Shown here one piece after another: positions 62,193 through 64,000 of a stretch of DNA of 64,000 nt. The position numbers were made by a program, and so were the translations under genes. This stretch comes from Nostoc sp. ATCC 53789. GTDB lineage: Bacteria; Cyanobacteriota; Cyanobacteriia; Cyanobacteriales; Nostocaceae. Below the pieces are notes generated by a model that was given only the letters and a program-made list of their open reading frames with translations, was not told the origin of the DNA and searched no databases. Each line of letters starts with the position of its first letter. The first letter of the stretch is position 1. The DNA is taken from contig NZ_CP046703.1 in assembly GCF_009873495.1 (NCBI RefSeq), positions 7,188,001 to 7,252,000 of the forward strand, read 5' to 3'.

Positions 62193-63285
62193 TAGTCCGT
62201 GCAAATTGGTTGCAAATCACATTGCTAGACGGGTTGGTTCAGATGTACAAAAGCGGATCGATGCCTTAAAAATTGGGCAAAAAATGCAAGACTTGCCTGA
62301 AGAACTTTGGCACGATAGCTTTAAATTTTATCTCAAGCAAGATCCAAATCGTCAAGGTGGCCCAAATTTAAGAATAATTCGTCTTGATCCAGATAAACCT
62401 TCATTAACGGTGACGGGGTACATTTTCAATAAATTTGTTCATCCCTATGAAAACCGATTTATTACTGTACGAGAGGCAGCTCGTTTACAAGGCTTTCCTG
62501 ACAATATGAAATTTGAGGGAACGCTAACAAGTACTCAGCTTCAGGTAGGTAATGCTGTACCTGTACCGCTTGCAGAAGCTGTGTTTAAATCTTTAGTTCA
62601 ACAAGCAAAGTTGTTAGGATTTGAAAATCGTTCCCTCAAAGCTTTCAGCGTATTTAGTGGCGCAGGAGGTATGGATATTGGTGCTTATCTTACAGGCAGT
62701 ATAGAAACTAAGGTAGCTCTCGATAGTTGGTCAGATGCTTGTGCAACACTGCGTGGTTTTTTTGGTGGTCATATTTGCGTTTTGGAAAAGGATATTTCTA
62801 CTGTAGAAAACCCGTTAAGTTTATGGCAAAAGTTTTCCGGTGAAGTTGAGAAACCAGATATTGTCTTTGGAGGGCCACCTTGTCAAGCTTTCAGTCAGGC
62901 AGGTAAACAGAAAGGCTTTCAGGATGATCGAGGTGGTATGATTTATGAATTTTTACGTTTTGTCGAACATTTGTACCCGCCATTTTTCGTTATGGAAAAT
63001 GTATCTAATCTCAAAGGGATTGCAGGTGGCACACTATACCAGCAAATTTGGGACAAAATGGCGAATTTGGGTTACAACATCTCAATCGGTGTACTTTTAG
63101 CTGCTGATTTCGGTACTCCCCAATTAAGGCGGCGATTATTTTTTCTTGGTTGCCGAAAGGACATTGGTAGTATTCGCTTACCTTTATCTACTCATAGTCC
63201 TGAACTTGAATTATTTGGGCTACTACCTTACGTAACTGTTGCTAAGGCTTTTGTTGACTTGCCAGAAGCAGAGTTCAGCCGTTAA
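62161..63285 (+). CDS. C5-cytosine DNA methyltransferase, circularly permuted
   Basis: 374 residues with all main C5-MTase motifs in permuted order. Motif IX/TRD-side NHIARRVGSDVQKRI and RLDPDKPSLTVTG, then VREAARLQGFPD (101-114) and motif X QVGNAVPVPLAEA (128-140), come first; these are usually C-terminal. Then motif I FSVFSGAGGMDIG (162-174), motif IV GGPPCQAFSQ (catalytic Cys241), motif VI MENVSN and motif VIII QLRRRLFFLG (321-330) end the protein at PYVTVAKAFVDLPE. Joining the C- to N-terminus would rebuild the standard order. M.BssHII is a known permuted example. Methylates cytosine to protect the host from the upstream nuclease. Confidence 0.9.
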   Translation: MTGFQKISNFNSPCKLVANHIARRVGSDVQKRIDALKIGQKMQDLPEELWHDSFKFYLKQDPNRQGGPNLRIIRLDPDKPSLTVTGYIFNKFVHPYENRFITVREAARLQGFPDNMKFEGTLTSTQLQVGNAVPVPLAEAVFKSLVQQAKLLGFENRSLKAFSVFSGAGGMDIGAYLTGSIETKVALDSWSDACATLRGFFGGHICVLEKDISTVENPLSLWQKFSGEVEKPDIVFGGPPCQAFSQAGKQKGFQDDRGGMIYEFLRFVEHLYPPFFVMENVSNLKGIAGGTLYQQIWDKMANLGYNISIGVLLAADFGTPQLRRRLFFLGCRKDIGSIRLPLSTHSPELELFGLLPYVTVAKAFVDLPEAEFSR

Positions 63286-63628
63286 TTTTATAATCGGAAG
63301 CTTGGCTATAAATACTCTAAAGTGATTGAGCTACGGTCAACTAGCTATGTAATTAACTAACTTAATATTATTGACTCACGGAACTAACCGACTTTGTGCG
63401 GTGCAATTACGGCTATGCCAGCCTCACCAAACCTTTTCCATTACTATAAGTGGATGAAAGATTAGGGATTAACCTTTCGGTAGATTAAGACAGAATCATC
63501 AAAACTGTATATTTGGATGGGGTAACACATAATTTGCCACAAAACCTCATGCTAAATCAGTAATTTCAATATAAACAGATGAAATTTTGATTGAATTCTA
63601 GTTAATTTGTTCCTTATCCTCATAAGCC
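63286..63628. other. Gap with no visible gene
   Basis: 343 bp of AT-rich sequence with no repeat family seen in this window. The promoter of the adaptor gene should lie in its last part. Confidence 0.4.
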
Positions 63629-64000
63629 ATGACATCCCCTGAGCCTCAAACTGATTTTGGAGAAAAAGCTCCACAAACCTCATTTGAGCCACCTTCTGGA
63701 AAACGGCGGTGGCTTTGGTTATTTTTAGCAGCACTACTATTGTTAGGGGGCGGAACAGCTCTCGTTTGGCGTTTGCTCACTCCGCAAAATTCAGCGCCTT
63801 CAACTACTAACGCTCAACCTCAAGGGGTAAGAGTCAAAGTATCCACAGTACAAAGCGGCATAATTGAGGAAAGTTCAGATTTTATTGCTAGCCTAAAATC
63901 CCAGCGCTCAGTCATCCTCCAGCCGAGGATTCAGGGCCAAGTTAGCCAAATATTTGTGAAATCGGGAGATCCAGTAGCCGAGGGAGCGGCAATTATACAG
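63629..64000 (+). CDS. RND/HlyD-type periplasmic adaptor, 3'-truncated by window edge
   Basis: The first 124 residues of a membrane-fusion protein. A cytoplasmic tail (MTSPEPQTDFG...) and one membrane helix (RRWLWLFLAALLLLGGGTALVWRL) are followed by the barrel-sandwich hybrid start VKVSTVQSGIIEESSDFIASLKS and a lipoyl-like half QPRIQGQVSQIFVKSGDPVAEGAAI. This is the pattern of RND efflux adaptors (AcrA/MexA group). ATG 63629; the frame stays open to the last base. Confidence 0.85.
   Translation, partial: MTSPEPQTDFGEKAPQTSFEPPSGKRRWLWLFLAALLLLGGGTALVWRLLTPQNSAPSTTNAQPQGVRVKVSTVQSGIIEESSDFIASLKSQRSVILQPRIQGQVSQIFVKSGDPVAEGAAIIQ

Overview
The window looks like chromosomal DNA of a filamentous, heterocyst-forming cyanobacterium of the Nostoc type. 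GCGATCGC-like (HIP1) octamers are very frequent. Intergenic regions carry heptanucleotide tandem repeats and palindromic dispersed repeats typical of Nostocales. Gene content (scytonemin cluster, zinc-ribbon Ser/Thr kinases, SLH/GHL10 protein, Uma2 proteins, a caspase with a small partner) fits the same group. No rRNA, tRNA, CRISPR array or intact insertion sequence was seen.

Region 1 (1-16.7 kb, + strand) is the downstream two thirds of a scytonemin (sunscreen pigment) locus: the end of scyD, then scyE, scyF, a WcaI-like glycosyltransferase, tyrA, a DsbA-like oxidoreductase, an aroB-like cyclase, a fused trpE-trpG, trpC, trpA, trpB, trpD and a DAHP synthase. Together these supply chorismate, tryptophan and prephenate-derived precursors to scytonemin assembly, with exported beta-propeller proteins (ScyD/E/F) carrying PEP-CTERM tails. 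The scyA-C genes should lie just upstream. No tyrP-like gene is present between trpA and trpB; that gap holds a dispersed palindrome.

Region 2 (16.9-30.5 kb) is housekeeping and accessory: a YflT-like stress protein, a one-cysteine HMA protein, an SDR, a PLP-dependent dehydratase, two tandem zinc-ribbon kinases, a PaaK-like adenylating enzyme, a CLC antiporter with fluoride-type filter residues, a histidine-kinase remnant and a MOSC protein.

Region 3 (30.5-38.5 kb) starts with decayed reading frames and an HExxH metallopeptidase paired with a small membrane protein, then an acetyltransferase remnant, a Uma2 nuclease, type 2 IPP isomerase, SppA protease and a Rieske oxygenase. The Rieske gene pairs with a haem-oxygenase-like diiron protein (38.5-39.3 kb).

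Region 4 (39.6-52.2 kb) has an orphan histidine kinase, HPP permease, dynamin-like GTPase, a three-gene group (hydrolase, AhpD-like, retropepsin-like), a nucleoside phosphorylase, GNAT, a truncated Uma2, stress/ChaB proteins, an aldo/keto reductase remnant and a PPOX-fold protein.

Region 5 (52.9-64 kb) is the most defence-like. It holds an EACC1-like small protein directly upstream of a caspase with six 57-residue repeats and a membrane anchor, a PemK/MazF toxin-antitoxin pair, an SLH-GHL10 wall protein, a restriction endonuclease overlapping a circularly permuted C5-cytosine methyltransferase, and the start of an RND adaptor gene that runs off the window. The caspase pair and the metallopeptidase pair are the best candidates for under-described conflict systems.
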